Below, piece after piece: positions 1-11,599 of a stretch of DNA of 64,000 nt; positions within the stretch are counted from its first letter, which is position 1, and every line of letters begins with the position of its first letter. The stretch spans positions 33,480,001-33,544,000 of the forward strand of contig JBITNC010000001.1 of the NCBI GenBank assembly GCA_050084985.1. The letters are read 5' to 3'. The notes under the pieces are model-generated. The model was not told the origin of the DNA and ran no database searches. It saw only the letters and a list, made by a program, of their open reading frames with translations. The position numbers were made by a program, and so were the translations under genes. The DNA is from Nageia nagi (Eukaryota; Pinophyta).

Positions 1-2
1 AA

Positions 3-1928
3 CAACATACTTTTGAATTACTTAAAAATAAAATTAGTAATGCTCCAGTACTTGGTTTGCCTAATCTTCAGAAAACTTTTGAAATTGAAACTGATGCAAG
101 TGACTATGCTATGGGTGTAGTTTTATTGCAGGAAAAACATTTGGTTTGCTATCACTTAGAAATGTTTACCAGTGTGGTAAGAAACTATCCCACATATGAT
201 AAAGAGTTGTATGCATTAGTTCAAAGTGTTAAGAAATGGAAGCACTATTTGGTAGGTAAAGAGACAATAATCCATACAAACCATCAACCCTTGCAATATC
301 TTCAGTCACAATCTAAGTTGCAACAATCTATGCATTTTTGTTGGATGGGATTCTTGCAACAATTTCATTTGGTGATTAAGTACAAGAAGGGTACTCAAAA
401 TAAAATTATTGATATGTTGTCTAGGCCTCCAATATTTACTAGTGTTGTGATTCTACAAAATAGTTCTTTAATGCATGACGGGTATAAAGAACAATATGTG
501 GTTGATCCTGATTTCCAAAATGTCTATCATAAATTGAGTCTTGGTAATGAGGTTGGAAATTATGACTTTCATTTGCATGATGGATTACTTTTTTATTTGG
601 GAAAACTTTGTATTCCTAATGGTGATAGGAATGATTTGATTAGGGAAGCTCATACTTCTCATATTTTAGGGCACTTTGGTGTTGGGAAAACTCTTGCTAA
701 TCTACAAAGGTATTGTTACTGGCCTAAAATGCAAGAAAATGTATCTAGATATATCAGAGGTTGTATGTTATGTAGTGTAATCAAACCTAATAATAGAAAA
801 TTTGGTCTTTATATGCTATTTTCCATTCCTACATGACCATGGGAGAGTATTTCTATGGATTTTGTTGGAGGTTTACCTATGTCTAAGAGAGGTCATGATT
901 ATTTATATGTGGTTATGGATAGATTCAGTAAGATATGTATTCTAATCCCATGTAAAAAGACTATGACAGGTCAAGAGGTAGCTAATCTTTTCTTTACTTA
1001 TGTGTAGGTACATTTTGGTCTTCCTACTTCTATCATTTCTAATAGGGATTCCAAGTTTCTTGGAAACTTTTGGACTTCTTTATGGGAAAGGATGGACACT
1101 AAGCTAAAGAGGAGTACAATATTTCATCCACAGATAGATGGTCAAATAGAGGTGGTAAATAGGATAGTGGTACATCTATTATGGGGTTATTATGGTAAGC
1201 ATCCCAAGACTTGGGATGAGCATTTGAACTATATATAGCATGCATATAATTGAGCTTTACATTCTTCTACTAACAAAACCCCTTTTGAGACTTGTTTTGG
1301 TTATTTACCAAAATCACCTTTTGATATGGCTTTTGCTTCAACAAGTGATGGAGATATAGTTCTTCATAATGAGGAGGAGTGGGAAAAGAATTTTATTGAA
1401 AGGATTAGATTGATTCATCAAAAGGTAAAAGAACAATTGGAGAAGAGTTAGTCCAAGTATAAGGAGAGGCATGATCGTCATCGGGTGGATCATAAATTTT
1501 AGGTTGGGGATCAAGTATGGCTTCATCTCAGTAAGGAGAGACAGCATGGTAAGGGAAAGAAGTTGAAACCAATAAGGTATGGTCCATTTACCATTATTGG
1601 TCAAGTTGAAGACAATGCATTTCGATTAGACTTACCATCCTATACGTAAATGTATTCCATTATTAATGTTGAGAACTTGAAGTTGTATGAACCAACCTTA
1701 GTTGTAGAAGATACAGATGTTATGTTATCATCAGTTAAGGATTTAGCCCTTGAGCACATGAATGTGTTGGTTGAGGATGTAGTATTGGAAAAGAAGTAAC
1801 GATCATCTCATAGTGGCATACATGAGGTGTGGCATATTGAAGTGAAGGGCCAACATCCACACAAGGCCAAGTGGTATGCAGTTGATCAGGTGAGGGATCT
1901 CTACCCTCACCTCATTTCATCATCCTAA
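3..1928 (+). pseudogene. Ty3/gypsy element C: pol 3' half (RNase H, integrase, GPY/F, chromodomain-like tail)
   Basis: One reading frame runs from the left window edge to a natural stop at 1,926-1,928. It begins in the RT/RNase H connection, with RNase H motifs ETDASDYAMG, YDKELYALV and NKIIDMLSR. The usual Asp in the TDHQPL motif reads Asn (HTNHQPL). The integrase zinc finger follows (SHILGHFG, then CMLC), then the integrase core with all three acidic residues (SMDF, SNRDSKF, QIEVVNR), a GPF module (YGPFTIIG) and a tail with two spaced Trp (EVWHIEVKGQ, KAKWY) that resembles a degenerate chromodomain. The frame is interrupted only by stops at 834, 1005, 1236, 1251, 1449, 1500, 1647 and 1797; I see no frameshift. 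The element is cut by the window edge, so gag, protease and RT are not visible. Assignment to chromoviruses rests on the tail and is moderately sure; Ty3/gypsy itself is certain. Confidence 0.93.
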
Positions 1929-2302
1929 TTACTTTTGGGGATAAAAGCTCTCTCTAAGTGGGAAGGAATGATCCAAAATTTGGACCCCTTCAACATTTAG
2001 TAATCTCCATTTCAGTGTATTCATTATGATCACCTTGTCTTTAGCTTTTCGATGCTTCTTTCAGATCATGAATCTGAGTTCGTATGTGGAAGATATGGTA
2101 TTAATTTAGTTTGAGTATTTTGAGAAAAAAAAATTAAAAAGATTAAAATATATATATATATATCAAATGTGTTTGTGGGACCCACCAGACCACATGGAGG
2201 TTACCAAGCCTACGTGGAGTCAAGGTTGATGTGGAGGTGATGAGGCAGGTCAAGTCCCACATGGAGGTGATGAGGCAAAGGGGCCCATAGGGAATTGAGA
2301 TG

Positions 2303-2432
2303 TGATGACCACATTTGATCACCAACCATGTGGATATTGCCAACCACATCTGATTGCCAACTACAACTGATCACCAACCAAGCCACCTAACTGCCAACCA
2401 AGCCACCTGATCGCCAGCCAAGCTACCAATCA
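2303..2432 (+). repeat. Short degenerate tandem repeat in the LTR of C
   Basis: A roughly 20-base phrase of the type gatcaccaaccaagccacct recurs about five or six times with small changes (gatcaccaacc, gattgccaact, gatcaccaacc, aactgccaacc, gatcgccagcc). It lies upstream of the LTR TATA box, where promoter-region repeats of LTRs are often found. No coding content. Confidence 0.6.
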
Positions 2433-2765
2433 ATAAGAGGTTGACTTCCTCTAAGTGCACCACATGTCGTCACCACAGTGCACCTACCCAATTTTAGGTT
2501 TTTTAAATGTATTTTGGTGTTTTTAAAGGTTTATGGTGATTTTTAATTTGCCTAAGGTCCTATTATTAGGCTGAGTTAATTTTGTCAGCCTGAAACAATC
2601 CAGTGAGCATATTATTTCGATTTTAGAGTTCATTTTGGGGAGATTTTTACAACCATTTGAGCCTAAATTTGATAGGAAGATAAAGGAGGTTAATGGGTAT
2701 GTAAAAATAGGATTTGTATGGAATTTCTTAGTTGTAATACTCTCCAATTTTAGTCCCCAAAATTG

Positions 2766-2773
2766 TATAAAAG
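2766..2773 (+). promoter_or_regulatory. TATA box of the element C LTR
   Basis: The motif tataaaag is followed by a short purine-rich leader (gggagtaaattggacg). It lies about 260 bases before the inferred LTR end, a normal U3/R arrangement. Promoter activity is inferred, not shown. Confidence 0.5.
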
Positions 2774-3062
2774 GGGAGTAAATTGGACGTGAGAAAAAAT
2801 GAGGATTTCAAGAAAGTTGTTTTCAGTTCTTGTTGTGATTTTCAAAGCTATGAGTGTGTTGTGAATGTGAGAGAAGGTTCTAAAGGACCATGGAGGCCTT
2901 GTAAAGTGATTCCACCGACTGATAGTAGAGAGCTTTTGAGCTAGATGTAGCCCACACTGGGTGAACTAGGATAAATTTTGCTTGTCTCTTTCTATGGTGA
3001 ATGCTTTTCTCTTCTCTATGTTTACAATTTTTTTTCCTAATTTTCCTTTACAAGCACTTAAT

Positions 3063-4278
3063 TGTTTTAAGTATGAATTGATCCTAAGAAAAGGTTAAAT
3101 TGAAATTTTAATCTTATAGTTTATGGATGAAAAGGGGTTTTTTAACCCTAACATAATAAAAAGGGGATTTTTAAATCCCATAAAATAGTACCTAATAATG
3201 GGGTATGAAAAGATTCAATTCATACTTTAAAACATATAAAATCCTCTAACAAGATAGTACATGGATTTCAAAACCACTAGACTTTTAAAAGGGACATTCT
3301 AGCATGGGATTAAACTAAATCCTCAACCAATCATAATTTAGTAGCACTAGAAGGTAAAAATCACTTGTAGTTAAATAAAACTAAAGACTACTATTTTATC
3401 AAACACCTATTAATAAAATAATAAAGCTTTCATTAAATATAGAGAAGCAAATAAATACAAGAAGCAAACCTCAACTAAATCTCACAATTACTAAAGGACT
3501 TGGCTCTAAAATTGTAGAGTTTTGCTACTCTAAAAATACTAAAAATAAGGATGAATGCAAAAGCTCAACTCTAGGGCTCTATTTATAGCTTTTTAACTAG
3601 GGTTAGGCTAATTAAATAAATAATTATTTAATTTGCATGGTAGAAAATAACTTGAAGTGGCAATACCACTTAAACTCATATGAATGGGAGATAATTTCTA
3701 AGTGAGAAATATCTTCCCACCTAGTCATCAATCAACACTTTAGTGAACTAAGCTCCATTGGCATACCTCAACTAGAATTGACACACCTCAACTTAAAACT
3801 AGCACACCTAACTTGCAACTAGAATACATCAAGCTAAAATTGAGACATCTCATGCAAATTAGGTATTATAAATATTATTTAATTTAAAATAATATCTTAA
3901 AGGCTTAGTTAACTCTTAGCCTTTTTCAATCAACCAATCACAACTCATTTAACTTATTTATTTTAAGCAAAAAGATAATATTTAAAGTTTAGAGATTACT
4001 ATTCTTTATTATTAATTAACCTTAATTAATAAGTAATAAGTAATACATACATATATTCTCATAAAGTACTTAATTATGTATTTAAATAATTAAGCTCTAC
4101 CTTTTTCTTGCCTAGTTAGTTCCCTTAATTATCCTTACCCACTAATATTAATTATTAGGAGTCCCAAGATAATTATACTAATATCCTTGGCAATCCATTA
4201 AGATATATATTTTCAACTTCAAATTAAGAATACAACTAGGCAATCATATACACACATTAACAATTCTAGGGAGCTTAT
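3063..4278 (-). mobile_element. LTR-like region of a minus-strand gypsy relic D
   Basis: This 1.2-kb gene-free stretch sits downstream, in minus-strand sense, of an RT fragment. On the minus strand a purine-rich tract (catggggacaag, 4,290-4,279) is followed by AT-rich DNA with a TATA motif at 3,579-3,588 and ends at a plus-strand TG near 3,063. That order suggests polypurine tract plus 3' LTR, but only one copy is present, so this is inference. An imperfect inverted repeat (3,064-3,084 with 3,212-3,233) lies at its left end. Confidence 0.35.
3579..3588 (-). promoter_or_regulatory. TATA motif on the minus strand in the D LTR
   Basis: The complement of ctatttatag reads ctataaatag and is followed on the minus strand by agccctagag, a plausible LTR or promoter start region. 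No transcript evidence is available. Confidence 0.35.
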
Positions 4279-4574
4279 CTTGTCCCCATGCTACTATGTA
4301 TGTTTGCAACCACTTACCCAACTTTTTTAGTATCTCAATCTTATTTTTGATCATGAGAATCATTCATAATCATTCATTTTCAAACCATTCAAGAGCATCC
4401 TACCTTCTCTTACCTATCACCTACACATCACAAAACCACTCATAGTAGTAACATGTACATATAAGTAGGATAAGTAATCATTATCTATATCTTGGATTTC
4501 ATAACTTTAAAAAAATAAAATCATAGAAAACATTTTATTCAAATAATATATAGTCATTATCTCATCTCACAATA

Positions 4575-4990
4575 AACCAAATCAAAACACACTAAGGTAA
4601 ATCTAGAGTGGATTTGGGCTATGATAATCTTCTTATTGAATTTATCTTTCCTTTAAGACTTCTTAGTGGTTTGAGGTTATTTAGAGTTTACATACTTACT
4701 ATGACTTTTACCTTCTTAGGATCCACCTCAATATCCCTTTTGAGACTATGAATCTAAGCAATTTTTCTAAAGTAATACCAAAAGCACACATTTGAGGCTT
4801 TAGTCTAAGCTTGTACTTTTTTAGAATTTGAAATATCTCTTTAAGGAGTTCCAAATGGTCTTGGCCTTGCTTTGATTTGACTTAAGAAGAAACTTCACTC
4901 CTTTGGGGGAGTCTTTATTAGATATTCTACCCAAGTTATTATAAGAAAATATTTTGACTATGCCCCCATTCAAAGAAAATCTAGGAGCTT
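4575..4990 (-). pseudogene. Reverse transcriptase fragment of gypsy relic D
   Basis: Minus-strand translation from about 4,881 to 4,615 gives the 3' part of a Ty3/gypsy RT palm and thumb: KSKQGQDHLELL, then KYKLRLKP, CAFG, then FIVSKR with IEVDPKKVK, then LRSLKGKINSIRR. This is the stretch just after the YxDD active site and before RNase H. The YxDD itself is not recognisable above 4,890, and RNase H and integrase are missing below 4,600, so the pol gene is heavily truncated. Its neighbour on the right is an opposite-strand fragment of element B, and the junction near 4,990 is probably a deletion or insertion boundary. Confidence 0.8.
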
Positions 4991-5313
4991 CATCATGACC
5001 TTCGTATAATGCAAAGCGAATTTTATGAGTTTCATAGGAAAAGTGGATATGACACCAATAGATCCATACGATTGAAGCATGAAATTCAAGATCTTATAGA
5101 TTATGGTTGAGTATCAATAGGAGCACCAATCATACCACCTAATTAGCATTTGGATATTTTCAATGATCCCTTGTCTAGTCATAATCAAAACATAGTCGTA
5201 TGAGTAGGATTACCATGAGATAGGGCCTCCATCCTCTTATGCTACATTATGGGTAGATTCATTAAACATGGGACTCATCCTTGACTTTGCCACATCATTT
5301 TTTTGATGCTATA
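4990..5313 (+). pseudogene. Element B, left part: C-terminal gag motif of a Tat-like gypsy
   Basis: From about 5,018 the plus strand reads EFYEFHRKSGYD, then IRLKHEIQDLIDYG, a stop, and VSIGAPI. In Tat-type gypsy elements this Cys/His-Gly-His motif followed by LKxxIQDLID lies at the end of gag. The same phrase, better decayed, is found on the minus strand in element A (15,340-15,480). Downstream of the motif B goes straight to non-coding DNA that is interrupted at 5,313 by A and resumes at 20,023, with no protease or RT between. B's 5' LTR and main gag are absent to the left. Confidence 0.75.
5309..5313. repeat. Candidate target-site duplication of element A (left copy)
   Basis: ctata here corresponds to ctatg at 20,023-20,027, four of five bases identical. 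Both sit just outside the LTR pair of A. The LTR ends are fuzzy by two to three bases because tata is shared on both sides, so the duplication is a candidate only. Confidence 0.4.
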
Positions 5314-6319
5314 TATGATCATCCAAAACCACTCATGGGTATTTTGGATACCACTCTACAACATCTAAATTGTTGCTTGATATTGATGTGCTAGATGGAT
5401 GGATGGATGATAGTTGATCTACACCTATAGTAGAGAAATGTTAGTAGGAATATCTTCACTATGGTCCCTTAAAAATCAATAGCATACTCAAGGAGAGGTG
5501 TGAGACCTCCTTGAATGAATGTAGATCCCCATCCTATATCCAAAATGGGTGCTAGAAAATAAGTAATTACCTAGGATGCAAGATAATAAAATAAAATATA
5601 TTATATGGATCTAGCCTAGAAGATATACTACATGACATACACAATGCATGAAATGAAATATATGAAAGGATATAGCAGATTCAATGAATCCTTGATGCTC
5701 CAATGTGCTCTCCAACACCTACAAGAAATATCAAGACATGTCCATGTTTGTGTGTGCTTGTTTTGGTTTAGATTTACATAACTAGAGGTGGCTTCATGTT
5801 GGCTGGTTGGCTAATGTTCTTGGCTAGTTGCTTAATTTGTATGTCCAAGGCTATTATTCCTACTGGTTGCTATTCTTAGATCTTTTTGTTCAAATATACC
5901 AAGGGAGATTTAATGTACCTAGATGATAGGAATCAATGTTGCAATACAATATGGAGGGTCTCACATCCAAGTGGGAGACTAAAGGTGGCTAACTAGTTGA
6001 CCATGTCCTATTGAGTGTGCCACTTTTGTTTGAGGGTGCATGAGGAGCAAGATGGATGAAGGAGGGAAATGGATTCAAAATTTAATATATTTAAAAAATA
6101 ACATTTATAATCATTCAAATTATTGGAAAATCATTCAAATAATTGATAAATCATTTGAATGATCAGTGAATTATTCAAATGACTAGTCAATCATTCAAAT
6201 GATTGACATAGTCATTTTACTAAGGAATGATTCTAATGGAAAGACTAAAAATGACTAAAGATTATGGGTGATCAAATGACACTATAATCAACATAAAATA
6301 TATTTTTTAGGTGCTTATA
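5314..6319 (-). mobile_element. 3' LTR of element A
   Basis: It matches 19,051-20,022 along its whole length, including shared phrases such as catccaaaaccactcatggg, gagacctccttgaatgaatg and atggattcaaaat. It is about 30 bases longer, mainly because it holds more copies of a short repeat at 6,105-6,215. The minus-strand start reads TA where the other copy reads TG, consistent with a point mutation. The two LTRs differ at many positions and by several indels, so the insertion is old. Confidence 0.88.
6105..6215 (+). repeat. Short palindromic repeat array in the left LTR of A
   Basis: A ~20-24-base phrase, aatcattcaaatgattgac and variants, occurs five to six times in a row. Each unit is nearly self-complementary (atcatt...aatgat). 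The partner LTR has only about two units (19,858-19,905), so copy number has changed since insertion. Confidence 0.7.
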
Positions 6320-6332
6320 GATGCCCCCTTTT
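6320..6332 (-). promoter_or_regulatory. Polypurine tract of element A
   Basis: On the minus strand the bases read aaaagggggcatc and directly precede the LTR start. The homologous tract of element B (22,270-22,283, plus strand) also precedes its LTR start, which supports the assignment. Polypurine tracts prime plus-strand DNA synthesis in LTR elements. Confidence 0.75.
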
Positions 6333-8600
6333 GGGTTGAGTTTCATAAATCATTGCAAAGTGACACTCAACTCAAAAGCTAACAAGATGAATGATGATGA
6401 ACTATCAAAATGATATAAGACCACATGAACATATGATGAGATGAAGATGAAGACATGATGATACAACAATTACCAATGATATCTTACTAATGTGCAAGGT
6501 GATGTGGAGGTATGCAAACATACCACATGCTAAGGGACAAATGTTAGATATTGCTAAAGATATGGTCAATGCAAATGTGACCAAGCTAAAATGATTATGC
6601 TAAAATGCTTAATACTCAAGGTGATTCATGCTTAAACATATGATCATGCTACCAAAAGGAAACTTTACCCCATTTTGAATGGAAAGAAAATAAATATAAT
6701 GGTAAAAATGATCTTATTATGACATGATTAATGATGATGATGATGATCTTGCCCTATGTTGAATAGAAAGCAAGATATGCAAAGGATAACTTTGCCTCAT
6801 ATTTAATGGAAAGTAAAGAGCACTAACAAATGATCAAGATGTAATGATATGATAAAATGATATGGTAGGACTAACCACATAACATGAATTGGTTAGGATG
6901 AGAGCTAGTTTTGGCACATGATAGATCATATAAGATTGTCCTATCAAAACATCACAATGGAACGAATGATACAAAATGATATATGATACATGATAAATGA
7001 TTCTTCTTTGCCCTAGCATTCAAAGGGTGATAGATACAACTAGTATGAGAGCTAATTTTGGTACATGATAGGGCATATAATATCATCCTGAATAAAGCAT
7101 CATGATGTAACAATCACACCATAACAACATATGATACATGATGCATGATAAATGATTCTACTTTACCCTAGTAGTTGAAGGGAAACTATGATATAGTAGG
7201 GATGAGAGCTGGTTTTGATGCATGACAAGTCATATAGGATCATCTTAAGCATAAATTAATGATGGAACAATCACCATAACAAAATATGATATGTGATTCT
7301 ACTTTTCCCTATCATTTTAAGGGTGAAAGATGACCAATCAAGATGAGAGCTAGTTTCGATGCATGACAAGCCATATAAGATCATCCTGAACACCATGATA
7401 ATCCAATGAAATTTTATGCATGATAGGTCATGTAATACTAAATTGGACCTCATTATTAAGACCTAATGATGAGGGTGGGACAAATTTAACAAATGCATTA
7501 ATCTAATTTAACTATTCTAATCTAAATGTAATAAGGGAAATGATCTTTTCTTTGTCCTAGTAGTTAAAGGGTAGTTGACTTCTACTTTGCCCTAGCAATT
7601 AAAGGGTAACTAACAACAAGACACCATTAATTAATTGATACAATATTGATTTACTAACCATGATATGATAATCTCAAATAAAAATGATACAAAGATAAAA
7701 TATAGTGATGGTGGGAGATGAGTGACTATTGTCCTACCCCACAATCTCCATTACTAGATGACTACCAAAGGAGGAGTAAGCTCTAGGATCGATTCCCATG
7801 ATGATAGGATATGCAAGATAGATAATGAAGGGAAGAAAATGATATATGATCATGTTAGAGTACAAACCACCAAATTATGAAGACCAAGATTATGATTGGG
7901 ACTGATTATAATTGAATGATAAAGACTACAACCATAAGAGAGATTGAGGTAATCACACAATAAAGAAAACAATCACAGATGGGATAAAATGCCAAAGGAT
8001 AGATACTATGATCATGGATGAACAAAAATTACCATATGAAAAATATTATTATCACATATGAGACATAAACAATAGCATAACAAAGGCTACAATGATAGTT
8101 AGGTAGAAGTGACTAGTTGATAGAGGATAAGATCATAAAAAGACATAGATAAACCACTATTAGGATTGACTAATGGGAAAAGTTTTAACATGTGACCAAA
8201 TGATGGGAAATGACTTGATACTTGACTAGATGGTAAGACAATAGTTTAAGGCTTCACACAATTACTAGATAAAGCTTAAGACTTGATAGGATGACCAAAC
8301 ATAATATAAGACTCAATAGGGAAACTAAATGAGGGACTAGTTTAAATTTAAATTCAAATAGTCAACTAATCCCCTAACCAATAGATTGGTTAGGGATAAG
8401 ATAATGATATATATATTTAAATATGACACCATTCTATAGGAAATTAGTTATTATGAAAATACTATCAACCACATGAATGCAATCAAATTAGATGAGGGCT
8501 TGATAAGGTTATGATCAATGATCAAAATGGATCATAGTGCAAATGAGGGAATGAGAGAAAGGTACTCACAATAATAGAAATATAATGGGTGACATGGTAA
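6333..8600. repeat. Minisatellite-like zone 1 of element A (3' non-coding)
   Basis: The zone is built from diverged copies of a ~120-170-base unit. A recognisable piece is tttgccctag followed by an aaaggg phrase (near 7,010, 7,160, 7,300, 7,545 and 7,580), separated by monotonous atgataaatgat text. Another piece, near 6,660-6,830, is a tgaat.gaaag phrase with nearby tttgcc or tttacccc. Both also appear on the opposite strand in element B (20,023-22,269), so the array belongs to the family. Short frames on both strands here are not convincing proteins. Confidence 0.75.
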
Positions 8601-8903
8601 TATGGGAATAAATGATCAAAAATAAAATATATCAAGCACCATGGTAGGATAAAGAGAATAGAAGAAACATGAAAATAAAATAAACATGATAAAACATAGA
8701 TAAATGATTATTGACCAAAATGATCATAGATGATGATAAAATCCAAACAAACAAAGATAAGAATGGAAGGAAGAAAATACATTTACTAACATTGATAAAA
8801 AAAAAGTTCCACTGACATGATCGGGTGGATAGCCAAAAGACAAAGAACAAATACAATATGAAAAAAATGCCCATAGTGACCAACATGATAATTCTGCTAA
8901 TAA

Positions 8904-11560
8904 GCCCAACTAGATAGCAAGACAAAATATGAAGCTAAATACTATGCAAAACCATCAATGATGTTAGGAGAGATAGAACCAAAGCTCTCATGTTTAGATG
9001 TAGGAAAACTCAATTGGTTGATAGGTGAGCTCATTTGATTAAAGAGGGCCATGTGTGTGATCGATAAGAAGCAGCACATGATATCAAAATATGAGTAAAA
9101 TACCCACTTATCATTCTCACAAACTAGCTACATCTAAAAGATAGACTCCTAATGCAGATCATAATGCCATATTATGTGTGTGATAGTGAAAGGGTGATAG
9201 CACTCCTTAGGATGAAGCATCGATGGACCAACAAAGTTCAAGAAGTGAAACACAAGCATGTTCCATGGGTAGTAAAGGATGATATTCCACATCTAGTACA
9301 AGTGATAGATAAGAGCCAAGATGATGTGTAGATGATTGACATCATCCAATTGATGAACAAAGAGGATAGCATACCGATGATGATTACAATATTTCCAAAT
9401 GCGCATGATGCCAAGGTGAAGGGCAGTCTACAATGTGAGGTAGGCATGTTGAATGACTTGCATACAAATCTGATGGTGAATATCCTTCCAAGGAAGATCA
9501 AGATGAATACTAAGGAAGAGGGATCGATCCATGATTACAATCAAGCAAGAAAGAAGAGAATGAAATGATAGAATCATAACTAATAGACTAAAAAGGATGA
9601 TATGGATGAAGGGGAAGAATAAAAGCTATCAAGAAACTATCAAATTTTCCCAAAAGAGGCTAAATATTAATGAAAAAGATAAAGCAATGAGAGAACATAT
9701 AATATCATAAAGAAATATGGATCTTTAATCATCAATAAAGATGAATGAAGCAGATTAAATGATAGTGATGTGAAATACTGAAGGGAATAGACACTTGACC
9801 ATTTAACTAAATGGTCAATGAGAACAAAAATGCAATCATAACAAAAGGATATGATATGAAAATAATGATTATTTTATTAAAAATAAAGATTGATTCCCAT
9901 TGACAAGCCCATATGGGTGGCAAATGCAAAAAGAAATATTCCCATTAACAAGCCTAATGGGTAGCCATGATGGTGCATCGATGCATAAATGACTAAGCAT
10001 CTAAGTCAAATTAGCTAGAGTCATCTAAAGAAGAAGAGGATTCCAATGGGTCCAACTTGAGGAGAAACTAATGTGATAGATGCGAGAATCTAATTTCCAT
10101 CATTGTGAATCATGCAAAAGGAGCACGAGGATGACTACTAAAGTCAAAACTAATGTATCGACTAAGCAATAATGATTGGCTCAAAATACTCCTACAAATG
10201 TAGAGATGGAGGATTGACATAGCGCACCAACTATAATAAGAAGTGATTGACTGGGTGTATACCATCACATGCTACTTCTAATCGAGATGACTAAATAGCA
10301 ACAAGAATAGGTGAACATGTTCAGCATGTTTGAGATTACAAACCATGCAAATCTTGAAGTAATTTTTGGGCTACTCATGAATGAAGGTGTCATTATTATG
10401 GTAGGGACTCAGTAGTAGATGCAACTTGAATAAACAAGGTTGCTTAGCTTGCATAGTATATAATAGTACATCTTGTAGCTCACTTTGAAGGGCAAGGAAG
10501 TGAACAAAATCCATGATAAGATGTAGAATGATAAGAACAAAATGCAAGAGAAGAAGAGGATGAACAAAATAAGCCATCAAAAATAAAAGGAGTCATATAA
10601 GATAATATGCTACTATGAATATGTGTAATAAAATAGTGGTAATGATGATGATAATGATAAATAAAAAATGAATGATCGAGATAAGAGATTCACGAATACA
10701 TGAATCTCATGCTAACATGCAAGGTTTGAATGACTATGGTTTGAATGGTCAAAAGAAATGATGGAGGAAATAGTGATGTAATATGTGCATAGTGACTATA
10801 TAGGAATGTAATGATGATGATGATAATGATGACTACAAAAGGTAGGTGAGCAAATAGGACACAATGATGGATAGATGTGTATCGACTATGTGAATAGTTG
10901 AGATGAAATGGTGGATAGACACATGGAAATAAGATGGACGATCAAGATGGATTGATGAACAAGAGACACTGTATGGCCCCTCATGGTTATCATAACTATT
11001 AAATGGGACACAAAATATGAGAATAAAGTAGAAGATAGATTAACTAATCATGCATCTGATGGAGCTATGGTGAAACCAAATCCATATAGGAACAAATGAT
11101 ACTGGAGGATTTGCAAGCAATAAAGATGATAAAGACAAGGTTAGACACATAAGAGGTATTCCTATGAATGCAAGCAAAGAGACACAAGGATGGGCATAAG
11201 TAGAGAATATCTACTTGCACCAAGAACTAGCTAAATCCAAGAAAGGAGCAAAGATACTGACTCAAAAATGTGACATGCTACAAAGAGAGAACATAACGTG
11301 CATGTATTCTTGGACAAAGCTTATGGCTAAGCAAGACAAATTGATAGTAGAAAAGGAGGTGATGGCTATAAAAGCTCAAGAGATGAAACAAAAGCTGAAG
11401 TGCAATTTCTACAATGCTCATAGCAGTCTACATCAAAACAAGGATTGATAGAAGAGGAGAGCTAATGTATATGAGAACATCCTCTTACACCATAAAATTC
11501 ATGTTCTAAGGTCAACACTAGATGCCTTGGAAGTGGATGAGACAACTATGGATTCTACAT
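8904..11560 (+). pseudogene. Degenerate reading frame antisense to gag inside element A
   Basis: The + strand carries several protein-like stretches joined by stops and frameshifts. 8,904-9,090 includes LGEIEPKLSCLDVGKLNWLI. 9,149-9,568 includes MKHRWTNKVQEVKHK, then IPHLVQVIDKSQDDV, a TAG, and MIDIIQLMNKED. 10,080-10,300 includes AKGARG, a TGA, then LLKSKLMYRLSNNDWLKILL. 11,090-11,560 includes ELAKSKKGAKILTQKCDML and a Lys/Glu-rich probable coiled coil. Most stops sit where a TGG, CAG or CAA codon would continue the sense. I recognise no domain. Minisatellite DNA flanks it on both sides. Extra ORFs antisense to gag-pol are known in Grande-type Tat elements, and this could be a counterpart; a captured host gene is the alternative. 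Confidence 0.5.
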
Positions 11561-11599
11561 AGGACAACCCACAATTATAATAGACTCAAGATAGAAAAA

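Larger units (their letters stand above)
1969..3026 (+). mobile_element. 3' LTR of element C (ends approximate)
   Basis: The pol frame ends at 1,928 and a purine-rich stretch (aagtgggaaggaa, about 1,956-1,968) follows, as expected for a polypurine tract. Downstream lies non-coding DNA with a promoter-like TATA motif at 2,766. I place the LTR between a TG at 1,969 and a CA at 3,025-3,026. The matching 5' LTR lies outside the window, so both ends are inferred and could be off by tens of bases. Confidence 0.55.

Noticed and set aside
1338-1604. Minus-strand 88-codon frame inside element C
   Set aside because: Shadow of the integrase C-terminal region on the plus strand.
3064-3233. Inverted repeat (20-base arms, ~150 apart) as a MITE or microRNA precursor
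   Set aside because: Arms are imperfect, no target duplication or arm-to-arm extension; it sits at the margin of an LTR-like region.
5316-6319. Orientation of this LTR as a 5' LTR of a plus-strand element with interior 6,320-19,052
   Set aside because: The sequence next to it is a polypurine tract on the minus strand, not a primer site, and gag reads leftward from the other LTR.
8632-8925. Minus-strand membrane-protein-like frame (Phe/Leu-rich)
   Set aside because: Complement of A/T-rich repeat text; hydrophobicity is a composition effect.
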